Part shown: piece after piece, positions 21,599 through 33,229 of the stretch
How the letters are laid out: each line of letters begins with the position of its first letter
Numbering within the stretch: the first letter of the stretch is position 1
Source of the DNA: Anniella stebbinsi
Taxonomy: Eukaryota; Chordata; Lepidosauria; Squamata; Anniellidae
Length of the DNA stretch: 64,000 nt
Direction of reading: 5' to 3'
Assembly: GCA_029215795.1 (NCBI GenBank)
Contig: JARDYH010000003.1
Span: 65,728,109-65,792,108 of the forward strand
Position numbers and translations under genes: made by a program
The notes under the pieces: model-generated
What the model was told of the DNA's origin: nothing
The model's input: the letters and a program-made list of their open reading frames with translations, nothing else
Database searches by the model: none

Positions 21599-24445
21599 CC
21601 TTAAATGCTAGGTCAAGGCACTTACAGGCTTCACTACAAATCAACTTTGAAGCTAGCAAACACACCATTTTGTCTAGAATTTTACCACTTGCTAAAATGA
21701 ATATGCTTTGTACATTCTCAGCATGTGCAAAATATGGGGGCTTGACAGGGTCCATCAAGGGGAGCACTGTGGAAGGCATGAAAATTGGGTCTTCGATCTC
21801 CAAATTCTTAACTAACTGGGAGAGTTTATGATCCTAAAATCACCGGAACAGGCCCCGCCACGATCCGGAGGGAGAGGCAGGTAAGAAATAATAATAATAA
21901 TAAATAATAATAATCTATTGAAACTGTGAAGTTCTAAAGCGGTACAGGTTAGCCTGAAATGCTATGGATATCACTGACATTTGTAGACTTGTTACAATGT
22001 GAAAACACAAACAAGAATGCATTAGATGTGTGGACAAGGCATTCATATAGGAATTTATTCCATTTGCCGCCCCCCAAAGAAAACAATCCTTTGTCAAGGA
22101 AAATTGCCAACTAAACCATATGCATGGAAAACAAAACTATGAAATTTCCAACACTCCATGTGAGACTAGTCTGCATAACAAGACCACTGGATGTCATCCA
22201 GCAAGCACTACAGTTCATTTAAATGAGAACAATACAGCAGCAATGCTCAGCGGATTATGCCCTTATTTTCCTAAAATCAATGGGGTAGCTGATAGCTGTT
22301 TGATGGCAGCTAGTGATTTGAGTCTGAACGTTTTCTAAGCACCAGTTGTGCATTTGATGCTATAGCGGCCAGGTACTCCACCATTTTTACAGTGCCTTCT
22401 TGGTTTGGTACTATGTTGAGGAGTGTAACTTGGATCAATGTTTATTGCCTGTATCAGTGTTTGTAGATAGAAACATTGGACCAAAACATCCATACTTGAT
22501 GGATTGGAAGTTGGGGGTCATGTTATTGTGGCTCAATTCCCACCTGTAGGGGCATTTTAGGGGGGTTTACTCCTGTGACACTGGAGCATTACCACCAATT
22601 GTGCTGGCTAGGAAATGGGGTTTAAAATGGATGGTGGGTTGAAGATGAGGGGTGTACGGAATGGGAGGGTCAGGAGAGAGTTTACAGGGGGAAGGGGAAT
22701 AAAGCTATGCTGAATGTAGCTTGGCTTAGGAATGAGCCTCCTGCTCTTCTGGATTTGGAGAGAAATATCTTTTTTTGTTTTTGTTTTAACCAATCCAATG
22801 CAATCCAGTGATCATCTAGTCTGACTTGTTGACCCTAGAGCAACATGAAGATCACAGCATGAAACCAGGCAAACCTTACAAGTTGTACTTCATTGCTGTT
22901 TTCCCTGGGGGGGGGGGGGTTGAATGGGTGTTGCTGAGAATTCTGGAATGGAATGCAACCATGGGCTGATTCTAACATTGCCACCTTCATCTCATATCTC
23001 TTGCAACTGGAATGCAGAAACCGTGTGAAAGAAGGTAAGATCATATGGGAAAATAATTTGAGGAGGAGAGGAGAAATTGAGGCTACGATGTCATAATGTC
23101 ATTTTTAAAAACAGCCCTTCCCCTACATTAGCCAAATGGTCACTCATGGGGCTGCAATTCCACCAGCTGGCCGTCAGAGGTTGCTACCTAATCCAGTTTT
23201 AATAAACCAAATAGTTTGACATCTGTCAGGTGTCAGTTTTCCCCCTGCAAAAAAATATTTAGTTGTTTTAAAAACACCCCCCAAAAAACCCCACCCATAA
23301 ACCCCCCACACTAGACAGAATATAGTAATGTCAGCTGTGTCTGTAGGCTAGGTGTAGATGTTTATATTGTTTATAGGTGTATATTGCCGGGGGCAATGAG
23401 AAAATTCAACAGAGCTTGTAGTGAAAGTCTGGCCTTGTTGTTGCTGGCAATTCTGGCCAACACAGTGAAAGGCTCTACACTATCCTATCTAATGCAAAAG
23501 TCCATTCATTGCAAAAGTCAGATTAATAGTGTTCCTTGTGTACCATTAACAAAATCAAAGGCTGTCTAGACTGATGCAACAGGTAGAACATCCATTTTCT
23601 AAATTGGTCAAATGTTAAATAGATTTTGGCAAGTAAATGTTCAGATTACCAGGCATATGCAACGTGAATGCATTTCATTGGTTTAGTATTTATGCCCCCC
23701 CAAAAAACTATAGAGTATACCTTTAAAAATCAAGCAGCTGAAAAATGGTGAAATTGATAAGCATGCAAAAAGAAAACAAAGTATACTCAGAAGTTTGGAT
23801 TGAAACAGGAATATTGGCATCAATAGTATTTGTTTCCAATAACTATGAGTAGAAAGATGGTAGTTCTTTGCATCTAAATGGGAGGAGCTACACAGAAAAT
23901 GATTCGTAGAGAGAACATTTTTCTCAAAGGGTTTATGTAGTTTCCCTTTTGAGAAAAAAAGGGGGGAATGCTGCTTCTTATGGCCGAGTTCTAGCATATC
24001 AGAGGTTTGTGTGGCAGTTTAAGCAGTATCCTAAGAATAGCAAATGGATGGATGAACCTCTTGTCTTGTGTGGCATTAAGGCTGCAACCTTTCTTGGGAA
24101 GCCCCATGAGAATTTAATGGAATTTATGTCCTACAAACTCTCTTTATTGTAAGGAAACAATCTTGCAGAGTTGCACTAATGAAAATGTCAGGATCCCATA
24201 TAAGAACCACCATGTTTAAAAGAACCAAAGAACCTCTTAGAACCAAATTCTAGATACAGACAATAGAGGGAGGGGACCGTTGCAAGTTTTCTATATAGGC
24301 ATCTGGTTGGTAATTGCTGCACGCAGAACAATGAATTAAATGGAGCTTTGGCCTGATTCAGCAGGGTAGTCCTTGTGTACTTATTTCAGGGTTGAAGCTA
24401 GAAGTGGATTTCACTGCAAGGATTCAAGAAGTAGCACACAATTCA
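21599..24445. other. No gene; minor simple repeats
   Basis: A short AAT run lies at 21886-21914 beside GGGAGAGGCAGGTAAGAAAT, the end of an L2-type tail (about 21850-21914, plus strand). A G run lies near 22905. Otherwise nothing recognised. Confidence 0.45.
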
Positions 24446-24842
24446 AGTGGCCAATGAGGTTATGCATTGCCAAAAAAGAAGAAATATGTCACCAAAGGAC
24501 AGGACAAACGATGGTGCACATTTGAATAAACGTTGCATATGCTAATTGATATGTACAGATGCAAATTTAGAAGGAATTACTACAATTTAAATAGAAATTC
24601 AATACATCTCACCATAGTGGAAAAGAGTGCGGCCAGGTAGCATGTATACCTACTTAGTTTGCTGTCCAGGTGCTAAAAGTTGATGGACCACTTCAAAGCC
24701 CCTGCTCTCCCTTCTTACAGTCCTTTATCTTCCAACTGGACTTGGACTGGATAACCCTTCAATTAGAAGGTGCCTTCAAATAAAATACCATCCTTTCACA
24801 ACTCTTCAAATAAAGGACTGTCCCCTGTCCTTGACCACACTA
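24446..24842. mobile_element. About 350-bp hAT-like MITE family, copy 2
   Basis: GTTATGCATTGCCAAAAAAG on the left, ATGCTAATTGATATGTACAG in the middle and CCTTGACCACACTA on the right parallel the copies at 19827-20176 and 39256-39602. It is the most diverged of the three. Confidence 0.62.
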
Positions 24843-24949
24843 TAGCTCAACCAATATTTGGTTTCTATTGCCTAGTCATGTAAATTGCCATATTAATACA
24901 ATGCAGTAAAGCCTACAATTGTTCTAGAAATTGGTGTTTTTTTTAAAAA

Positions 24950-25440
24950 AAAAGATTTATGATAATAGCTATTATCAAACCTACTTGCCTCTTTAGTTGA
25001 AGCAAAGGCCCTCCTAGTATTTGCAATTTTGTTATTGTTTCTTTAGAAAGTTACTTGACAGCCCAATTAGCTGAGGTACTTTAGTAATGAGCATAATAAT
25101 GTTTATTGCTATCCCAAGGATGTTGCGAGGCTTAATTACAATCACTAATGTTTGTAAATCATTTTGATTTCATCAGACACAAATTACAACTCTTCCCAGT
25201 ATTCCTTTGATTATTAATTATTACCACTTTAAAAAGAAGTATTTCATTTTCCTGACTGAGCACAGTTATAGAACTGCCATACTGCCAGAGGTATGTTATT
25301 AAAATATTAGGCCATAATGAAACTCTGGCTATAGGCAGAGAAACAATAATTTTGTCATTTCCTGAAATGCTGGAAAACCAGCTTTGCCAATATTAATGGA
25401 ATTTTCCATGTTAAATCTTCACTGGCTATTTCCTCCCACC
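24950..25440. other. Possible conserved non-coding element
   Basis: An AT-rich, TE-free stretch with several TTAATTA-type homeodomain words (GCTTAATTACAATCACTAAT, TTATTAATTATTACC). It has the look of a developmental enhancer near neural genes, but conservation cannot be tested here. Low confidence. Confidence 0.2.
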
Positions 25441-25799
25441 CTCCTTTGTACTATGCAATGCAGACCATAGAAGTTTTATCTGTTTGAAAGGTTGCAAAAA
25501 TGTTATTTATACAGCACCACCACTGTATATGGAGATTTACAGAGGAAGATATGCAAAAGCAAACAAACACAAATTAACTTAAACTTTAAATTTCAACAAG
25601 TGAGAAGGAAAAGTGAAAATGAACTTTTTTTCGATTTTTTAAAGTAAGAGACATGAGCTAATTCAATTATACCATAGCCAGCCATGGTGTGGTTTGCTGA
25701 AGTCTAGCTTGACTTAGAAACAGTTCATTTAGGAATAAGAACAAAACATACCAGGTTATCTGAAGGATTACCTGAACCCATGTGCTTTCTGGCCCACCA

Positions 25800-25960
25800 C
25801 TAGTAAAGATTAAATTAGCAGGTGCCAGGCCAAGGCCTCCTTGGTGGTAGCTCCTTACCTGTGGACTGGAATTCCCTTCCCAGGTAGCTCTGCCAAGTCC
25901 TCTATGTACTGATTTTTAAATGGACTCTGGAAACATTTTCATATTGCAAGGCTTAATATG
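25800..25960 (+). mobile_element. Small LINE fragment (L2/CR1-like)
   Basis: CAGGCCAAGGCCTCCTTGGTGG and TGGACTGGAATTCCCTTCCC resemble the decayed AFSVVAPxLWNSLP region of L2-clade ORF2. Confidence 0.45.
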
Positions 25961-26040
25961 AGGAGTTTTCTGTTTGCTCTTTGAATATAGTTTTTATGTT
26001 CATGTTTTTTTTTTATTATTTTGTGGAGGTGATGGAATTT

Positions 26041-26266
26041 GTTCATGGTGAAATTCCCTCTTCATCACAACAGTTAAAGTTGCAGGCACTATACTAGAGT
26101 GACCATATACAAAAGAAGGCAGGGCCCCTGCAACTTTAACTGTTGTGATGAAGAGGGAATTTCACCAGGAACTAATTGCATACAAATGACACTAACTGAA
26201 ATTCCCTTTTCTCTACAACTGTTAAAGTTACATGAGCCCTGTCCTCCTTTTCATATGGTCAGCCTA
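26041..26266. mobile_element. hAT-like MITE, TAGGGTGACCATATG family, 5'-truncated
   Basis: From GGTGAAATTCCCTCTTCATC to the right end TTTTCATATGGTCAGCCTA this matches the second part of the intact copy at 32149-32468. The left terminal repeat is missing. Confidence 0.8.
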
Positions 26267-27540
26267 ATTGCTATGCACTCTGGGCATATTGGAAAAAAGG
26301 AAGTGAGTCATTTATAAATAAAGTTAATTCTGCCTGTGGAAAGTAAAATATTTTTAAAAATCAGGAATATGAACTATGTAGTTAATCACCAGTGTTACAG
26401 GTAACAGTGCTACTGACTTGCAATATGGTAGGATTTCAGATACTAAAAGTAACCAGCGTAGGTACTGTATATCGTTGAAAAAAATATTTAAGACTTTTCA
26501 TCTTTCAAAGTTTCATTTACTGATGACACAATGAGAACCTGAAAGACTGTTTCTATGTGTATTTTGATCAACAAAAGGCTGTTTAGTAAAAGATCACCAA
26601 CTCCTCATAAATATTGATCTATTGATGGAAATCAATTGGCTACATGGGCTACCTAAAATAAATATTTTGTGAGGCATCAGAAGGCAACAGGCAAAAGAAT
26701 AATGGGCTCAGTGGCTGCTGGATGAGGCAGAGAGGGGAGGTCTGCCTCTGGACATGCAAGGGAGATTGAGATTTATTCGTTTGTCTTACTAGGATGGATG
26801 AAGGAGAAATGCTTGAGGCTGTACTGAGTGCATAAAACAGCTTGTTTGGTGAAATGCAGATCTGGAGACAATGTGACTATCTCTACTCTACTATCTGAGA
26901 GTTTCTGTGACTTGCTTTTGGAATTTAGGGAGCAATCCTATGGCCCTTAGATAGAATCTGGGAGGGCATGGGATAGTTCAGATTCCTGGATCTGAGGTCA
27001 GAAGCCCCCTTCCCCACGCCAGCTGCCTCTCCAAGGTTGCAAAGGCAACCTCGAGGAGGAGAGGAAGAGGAGGTGCCAGTTGGCAGGGAGGGGACTAAGG
27101 AGGCTGGCTTATAATGTATCCTTGGGTCTCCCCAGGGCCTTTCCTCCCACTCCAACACACCCCAGCTAGATGGGCAAAAAAGCCCATCTAGCCAAAATTT
27201 AGAGCAAGAAGCGCATGGAGGTAAAGATCACCTTCGTCACTCCTCCCACTCTTCTTTGGATGGGTGAAACACTCCAAGCTCGGAGGCTTACAGCCATCCT
27301 GATAGGATGGTGGCCTTGAGCATTTTGGTCATTAATCCTCCCCTACTGGTGCACACTGGTCCTGATCCAAATTGGGGCAGCATGTAGTTACACTCCAGTA
27401 GAGAACAAGATACAGCTCAGTGACATACCACATAATTAATGTAATATGTAGTTTGACTCTTAATAAATAGGTTCTGGATTTGGGTCTGTATGCTCCCTAG
27501 AGTCTCTGTGTGTGGATGCACTGCAGAGCCACATACACTG
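26267..27540. other. No gene; MITE-like head
   Basis: At 26929-26950 GGGAGCAATCCTATGGCCC starts a GC-richer block to about 27320 whose head is shared with 31379-31400. The full element could not be bounded. No coding signal. Confidence 0.4.
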
Positions 27541-27990
27541 AATTCAGTGCACACCCAGAGCTGTACATTCAATCCCTTCCCAGTCCACCCTGACTTGAAA
27601 TACCAGAGTGATTCTCTAATCTTTTATATAACAAGAGAGAGGGCCTTCTCTGTGGTGGCTCCCCAATTGTGGAACGATCTCCCTGACAAGGCCCGCCTGG
27701 CGCCAACATTGTTATCTTTTCGGCGCCAGGTCAAGACTTTCCTCTTCTCTCAGGCATTAGGCAATATCTGAGGAGCCTGGGTTTGTTTTGGTTTGTTTTG
27801 GTTTTTTGTAGCTTTTTGAAGTGTTGAAGTGGTTTTTAAATGTACAGATTGTGTGTATGTTGTATGTTTTTGCTGTTTTAATTTTTGTCTATTGTTTTTA
27901 ATTGTTTTTAATCCTATGTAAACTGCCCAGAGAGCTTCGGCTATGGGGCGGTATACAAATGTAATAAATAAATAAATAAATAAATAAGAG
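27541..27990 (+). mobile_element. L2-clade LINE 3' end
   Basis: A plus frame (27490-27771) gives RERAFSVVAPQLWNDLPDK and LLSFRRQVKTFLFSQAL, the C-terminal end of L2-clade reverse transcriptase proteins. A UTR with TAAACTGCCCAGAGAGCTTC and GGCTATGGGGCGGTATAC follows, then an AAATAAAT simple tail (27961-27988). It is 5'-truncated. Confidence 0.9.
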
Positions 27991-28559
27991 GAAATGTTTG
28001 TTTGTATGTCCTTGATGGACTCAAAAGCCATACATCCGATTCGCAGGAAAAAAATAGGATTTGTGCTACCTCTATCTGGGATGGTAATATAGGCATTGTG
28101 AAAATTTTGACTGCCATCTTGAACCAAAAGGGCGTCAATTTTTTTTAATGATGTGCTGCTTCAATACCATTTGATCGATTCAGCTTTGTGATTCAGTACT
28201 GCAGCGAGGAGATTTTAACCACACAACGTTCATGTTCTTCATGTTTTAGATACATATATATATTTAAAAATACCCAGCCTCAAATATGGAAAAACAAACA
28301 AACAAAAAACATGTTAATGTATGAAAAAGAACAAGCACAGTTTGAAACTAGGGAAAATCAATAGGCTGAGTTATAGGCCACACCTCCTCCCCACAGCTGT
28401 GGGGCAGCTCCATCTAAGGGAGATAGAGTGGACAGACCCCTCTATCAAGGGCTGTGGGGGTGGGCCATGGCAGAGGGCAACAGGCATGACTTCACTCGGA
28501 TGAGTCAGGCACAAGGAGTCCAGCTCTGACAGCTATGTACATTTGCTTGAAGGCTTCTC

Positions 28560-28701
28560 CGAGCCTATCTACACACGCAGGATAAAACACTTTGAAAACG
28601 TTTTGAAAACTGTATATGGAGTGTGTCCTGGGCCCCAACAGTTCTCAAAACTGTTACAAACTGTTTTAAACCATTTTAAAAGCAGTAGTGTAGATAGGTC
28701 T
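28560..28701. mobile_element. Small palindromic MITE, CCTATCTACAC ends
   Basis: GAGCCTATCTACACACGCAGG on the left and GTAGTGTAGATAGGTC on the right are inverted. The interior is AAAACTGTT-rich. A related piece lies at 37455-37500. Confidence 0.65.
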
Positions 28702-28885
28702 TGATAAGGATACGGAAGAATTCAGTTCTCAAAACCTAATTCTGCACTTTCAAACCAATACGCACATCGAAATGCAGCCATCCTTCAGAATTCCGACTCC
28801 TCCAGATTTTGCAATGGAGCCTCTTGCTCCAACAGCCTTCCAGGACACTATAGGTAGTTTAAACAAGATGCTAGAGTAATGCCCA

Positions 28886-28912
28886 CAGCAGCAGCAGCAG
28901 CAGCAGCAGCAG
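28886..28912. repeat. (CAG)9 microsatellite
   Basis: Nine uninterrupted CAG units in non-coding DNA. Confidence 0.97.
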
Positions 28913-28975
28913 TGTGAAAGCCAGCTTTTCAGTAACCAGAGGGCAGGATCTGAACAAACAGATTCAAATGACAAG

Positions 28976-29165
28976 AAAGGGGATTTCAAATAAACATTAG
29001 GAAAAGACTTTGTTCCACATTGGAACAAAGTGTTTCCAAAAGTGGTGAGTTCTCCTTCATTGGAAGTTTTTAAGGAGGCACTATTAGGGATGTCATGGCA
29101 GTGAGTCTTCTACATCAGCAGAGAGTTGGACTAGATGACCTTGCATCTAGTCCAAATCATTGTAT
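28976..29165 (+). mobile_element. CR1 LINE 3' fragment
   Basis: The plus frame reads NIRKRLCSTLE, then SGEFSFIGSF and, after a stop, GLDDLAS. Nucleotide end GTTGGACTAGATGACCTTG is the familiar CR1 3' region. The extreme ATTCTATG tail is absent. Confidence 0.8.
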
Positions 29166-29230
29166 GAACAGAATGAAAAAAAATGTATTGTGGGTGGGAG
29201 AGAAGAAGAATCAGATACTCTCACACCCCG

Positions 29231-29231
<1 letters not shown>

Positions 29232-29312
<81 letters not shown>
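29232..29312. repeat. (CA)n(TA)n compound microsatellite
   Basis: About 42 bases of CA run straight into about 39 bases of TA. Chance frames at 29095-29446 are products of it. Confidence 0.98.
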
Positions 29313-29314
<2 letters not shown>

Positions 29315-30185
29315 TACCCACTGCACAAAACTCAGACTAGTTTTTTTGTCTTGTGGCACCACAGAACGGTATCATTTTCTTGTTCTCCTCCCCCCCCCCC
29401 AAATGAAACAAAAAAACCAAAACAAATTACTTGCTACTTAAAATAGCTGTGATGATCAGCAATATCAGTAGTTAATGGTGAGGCTGCCAACAACAATGTT
29501 ATAGCATGAATAATCATGTGACCCAACATAACGCAATCCTCACTCCAAAAAAAACCAGACGGCAATGAGTAATGCTGGCAGCATCCTGCTAACCTTGTAG
29601 AAGGTGGTCAGTGAATTGCTTCTTAAGACAGAAAAAAGGAAAGGACACACCACACTGGGTATAACATAGCATGTTTGAGAATTTTGAATTGGGCATAATG
29701 TATATTGTAAAGTCAGTGTCTGAAATTTGATGAACATAAGCCCTTGTATGTGAATGCTGAGGTTCCCACATTAAATGTAAGAATGTCTAAAAAGAGACTT
29801 GGTCCACGTTTCAGGCATGCAAAAGTGAATGCTGGCAGCGTGTTAATGTTTCCCAGAGAAATTCTGAATGTGTGTATGTACAAAGCATTACAGTGTCGTC
29901 TCTCATGCAAGCGTGCAGCTTTTACTGTCTTTAGGGAGGGGAGGGTAAAAAAAAAAAAAGAGGTAAAAATAATGGATTTCCTTCCATTACCCAGAGTAAC
30001 AACTTTGGAAACCTAGTCCCAAAAGTTCAAACCTTTGCACCCCAAGCACATACAGAATCACTGTAGAGAGGCTACTATCGCAGCCCTCAATTTAGCTATA
30101 GATGTAACTAATATTTGTCCAATTGATTTCAATGAGACTCAGGCTGCAGGCCTATACATCTTTACCTGGGAGTAAGCCCTATCAA
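29313..30185. other. No gene; MITE-like piece
   Basis: At about 30125-30200 words such as CAATTGATTTCAATGAGACT and CTTTACCTGGGAGTAAGCCC match the palindromic GCAATCCTATGCA family. Otherwise nothing recognised. Confidence 0.45.
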
Positions 30186-30640
30186 ACTCAGTGGGTTATT
30201 TTATTTATTTATTCATTTATTTTACTGTATATTTAAACCACCCAATAACCAAAGTTCTCTTCGTGGTGCACAATATATTTAAAACATAAAATACAAATAT
30301 TACTAACAAAAAAAATGAAAGTAGTGCATAATAAAGCCAAGATAAAACCTTCAAGAAAGAATAAATTATTCCAGCACATAAAACCAAATTAAAACCAGCA
30401 GAAGAATAACGTACTAAAAGCATTAAAACAGTCCTTTAAATGCCTGGGAGAATAAAAAAGCTCTTCACCTGTTGCTGGAAAGACCATAACATTGATGCTA
30501 GACAAGTCTCTTTGGGAAGAACATTCCTCAAATGAGGTGCCACCACTGAAAAGGCCCTTTCTCTTGTAGCCACCCACTTCGCCTCATTTGGCAGGGGCAT
30601 CTGGAGGAGGGCCTCAGATGATGAGCTTAATATTGGGGTA
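30186..30640 (-). mobile_element. LINE 3' region (L2/CR1-like)
   Basis: It opens with an ATTT simple run and ACCACCCAATAACCAAAGTT. It then carries GTTGCTGGAAAGACCATAAC, GGTGCCACCACTGAAAAGGC and GGAGGAGGGCCTCAGATGAT, a string I know from LINE copies across reptile genomes. Because the simple repeat is at the left, it reads on the minus strand. Confidence 0.65.
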
Positions 30641-31576
30641 CGTAAATATGCATAGGATTGGGGTTTAAGTAATTCATGATGAACTTTAGTTGAATTGGGC
30701 TGAAGTAGGTAAGCAGTGAAGTCCTATTGCTTCTCAGTCTCAGCTTGGCTTTGAACCAGAGAGATCTGGGTAAGATGGGAAAGGCAGCAGGGTGTATTGC
30801 CAGACAGTTAGGAAATACCAAAGTTTTTACCAACATGAAAGTTAGAACAATTATAATTAACAATTGTAATTATACAGTTCATACCTTTATTGCTGTGCCA
30901 GTAAACATAAATGACTCCTACCACAAGACTGACGTAGTAAAGGATGAATCATACAAAGAGATGTATGCAATTGAACTGATATCAAATCTCACACATCTGC
31001 AACAGTTTTTCTCAAATGTTTAAATCCGGGATTTTTTACTTAAATCCATGGAATGTCATTTTGGGGGTCTTTGCATGGGCTAAGGACTGGGTGAGACAGC
31101 AGAGAGCTGGTTGTAACCAATAACCAAAATACTGGGTCTGCAGGTAAGGATTAGGACGTTGCTGTGTTCCAGATCACATCCCTCTGGAATTGGCGATGGG
31201 AGCTTTCTTTCCAATGGCAATAACAGTTTTGGAGGAGAACGTTCCATCCGACTGCAGGAGGAAGGAAAATGTTAATTATTCCCTCCCTGCGTACTGTGAT
31301 TCCAGTAAGCGTTAGGCACTCCCTAATGGCTGCCACTTGCACTTAAAAATAGATACATTGAATTCAAAGATGCATTTAGGGAGCAATCCTATGGTCCCTT
31401 GTCTGAGGGGCTATAGGATGTTTCAGATTCCCTAATCGGAGGTCAGAGACAGCGCTCCAACCTCAGAGGGGAGAATTGGAGCTCTGACTCTCCTCCCTCT
31501 CATAGCTGGTGCAGAGAGAACCATCCTGGCTTCTCTCTGAAGTTGGGAATTTATCATCAAGAGCACAACCCAAAGG
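30641..31576. other. No gene recognised
   Basis: A MITE head GGGAGCAATCCTATGG lies at 31379. Short frames only. Confidence 0.45.
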
Positions 31577-31943
31577 ACTGAGCCCTTAAGCAGACTACAA
31601 GAGGCATTTAAAGCTCTTTCAAGGCGCATTAAAAAAATTACCTCTACAAGAACGGAGCGCAAATCAGGCGTAGAGGCACGTTTTCTCCCCGATTATGTGC
31701 ATTATCGAATGCGCGTTAAATAGCAAGTTTTATTTTGCTCCGGCCGTTAAAGTGCATTTTGCCTATGTGAACAAGCGATTCTCCGCATTAACTACTTGTA
31801 AAGTGCATTTGAAACAACCGGTAAGGTCACCTGTTGAGTGCTCAATTACTTCCTGCATACAAGCATTTACGATAAAGCGCTTCAGCGATTATGCGCATAA
31901 TCGGCTAACCAGGCGTCAAACGGAATCCATCTAGAGGGGGTCT
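31577..31943. mobile_element. CpG-rich MITE, copy 1
   Basis: The left side GACTACAAGAGGCATTTAAA and right side ACCAGGCGTCAAACGGAATC, CTAGAGGGGG are the inverse of the element at 44948-45280. Internal words AAGCGCTTCAGCGATTATG, GCGCATAATCGG and TCAAGGCGCATT are shared. Ends are not fully resolved. Confidence 0.65.
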
Positions 31944-32036
31944 TAGACAGAAAAGAAGTCCTACAACTCTTAGCATTCCCCAACCAGCCATTTTATAGGA
32001 CATTTTTCTATTCAAACATGCATAGGATTGTACCCT
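31944..32036. mobile_element. Half of a GCAATCCTATGCATG MITE
   Basis: TAGACAGAAAAGAAGTCCTA then CAAACATGCATAGGATTGT, as in 1757-1876. Confidence 0.6.
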
Positions 32037-32148
32037 TAAACAAACTCACATCTAGTTTGGCTCTGAAACACCAGTCACTAAGGTACTAGGAGGGAAAAAT
32101 GCAATTTAGTTAAATTTACTTCTGAAACCACTAATAACTTCATACAAG

Positions 32149-32468
32149 TAGGGTGACCACATGAAAAGGAGGACAGGGCTCATGTAACTTTAACAGTTGC
32201 AGAGAAAAGGGAATTTCAGCTGGTGTCATTTGTATGCAATTAGTCCCTGGTGAAATTCCCTCTTCATCACAATAGTTAAAGGTGCATGCACTATACTAGA
32301 GTGACCATATACAAAAGAAGGCAGGGCCCATGTAACTTTAACTGTTGTGATGAAGAGGGAATTTCACCAGGAACTAATTACATACAAATGACACTGGCTG
32401 AAATTCCCTTTTCACTACAACCGTTAAAGTTACATGAACCCTGTCCTCCTTTTCATATGGTCAGCCTA
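32149..32468. mobile_element. hAT-like MITE with perfect 8-bp TSD (CATACAAG)
   Basis: CATACAAG stands at 32141-32148 and 32469-32476. The 320-bp element starts TAGGGTGACCACATGAAAAG and ends TTTTCATATGGTCAGCCTA, its near-inverse. Each half also holds the GAATTTCACCAGG palindromic unit, so the whole folds on itself. It is the reference copy for 26041-26266, 32915-33229 and 43477-43665. Confidence 0.92.
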
Positions 32469-32476
32469 CATACAAG

Positions 32477-32914
32477 GCAATCCAATTTAGTTGAATCATC
32501 CTGACTTTTCACTGTAGGATAGCATGATAGCAAAACACCTGGCAATTATGTGGCCAAAGCTAAAATTATTTTTATTTTATTTTTATTTCATTATTGTTAA
32601 CTAGGTTCATAAAATGGGTTCCATAAAAACCCACAAAACAGAAGGCTACACCCATCATCATCATCAAGATTCCAGAGTACTGTGTATAAGTATATTTATT
32701 CCGAAATGAACCCATGAATTTAAATCTAACATCAATGTAACCATTATCACCATTATGTTTTCTGCAGTCTGCCAAAGTCCAAATAATACTTAGAATAGCA
32801 CTTCCAAGTGTTCCAAGTGCTTCATATGGACTATCTTGATATAATCCTTACAACAACCCTGTAAAGTAGGTAAGTATTATCCTCATGTTGCAAATGGGGG
32901 GCGTCAGCTTTAAG
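32477..32914. other. No gene recognised
   Basis: The right part (about 32795-32900, AGTGCTTCATATGGACTA, ACAACCCTGTAAAGTAGG, CATGTTGCAAATGGGGG) resembles a decayed MIR-like SINE core in reverse order. Not bounded. Confidence 0.4.
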
Positions 32915-33229
32915 TAGGGTGACCATATGGAAAGGAGAACAAGGCTCCTGTATCTTTAACGGTTGTATAGTAAAGGTAATTTCAAGTGTCATTTGTATAT
33001 ATGCAGCACCTGGTGAAATTCCCTCTTCATTACAACAGTTAAAGCTGCAGGACCTATACTAGAGTGACCAGATACAAAAGAGGGCAGGGTTCCTGCAGCT
33101 TTAACTGTTGTGATGAAGAGGGGATTCTACCAGGTGCTGCATGCATACAAATCACCTGTTGAAATTCCCTTTTCTATATAACAGTTAAAGATACAGGAGC
33201 CTTGTTCTCCTTTCTATATGGTCATCCTA
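32915..33229. mobile_element. hAT-like MITE, same family, copy 3
   Basis: It starts TAGGGTGACCATATGGAAAG and ends CTATATGGTCATCCTA. Flanks GCTTTAAG and GCATTAGG agree at 6 of 8 positions, a decayed duplication. It lies 0.45 kb from the intact copy. Confidence 0.85.

Noticed and set aside
27994..28300. Possible Helitron or hAT around GTTTGTTTGTATGTCC
   Set aside because: Repeat-like wording but no terminal motif, hairpin or duplication could be found.
29095..29446. Three overlapping frames rich in Thr-His and Ile-Tyr
   Set aside because: Translation of the CA/TA microsatellite.
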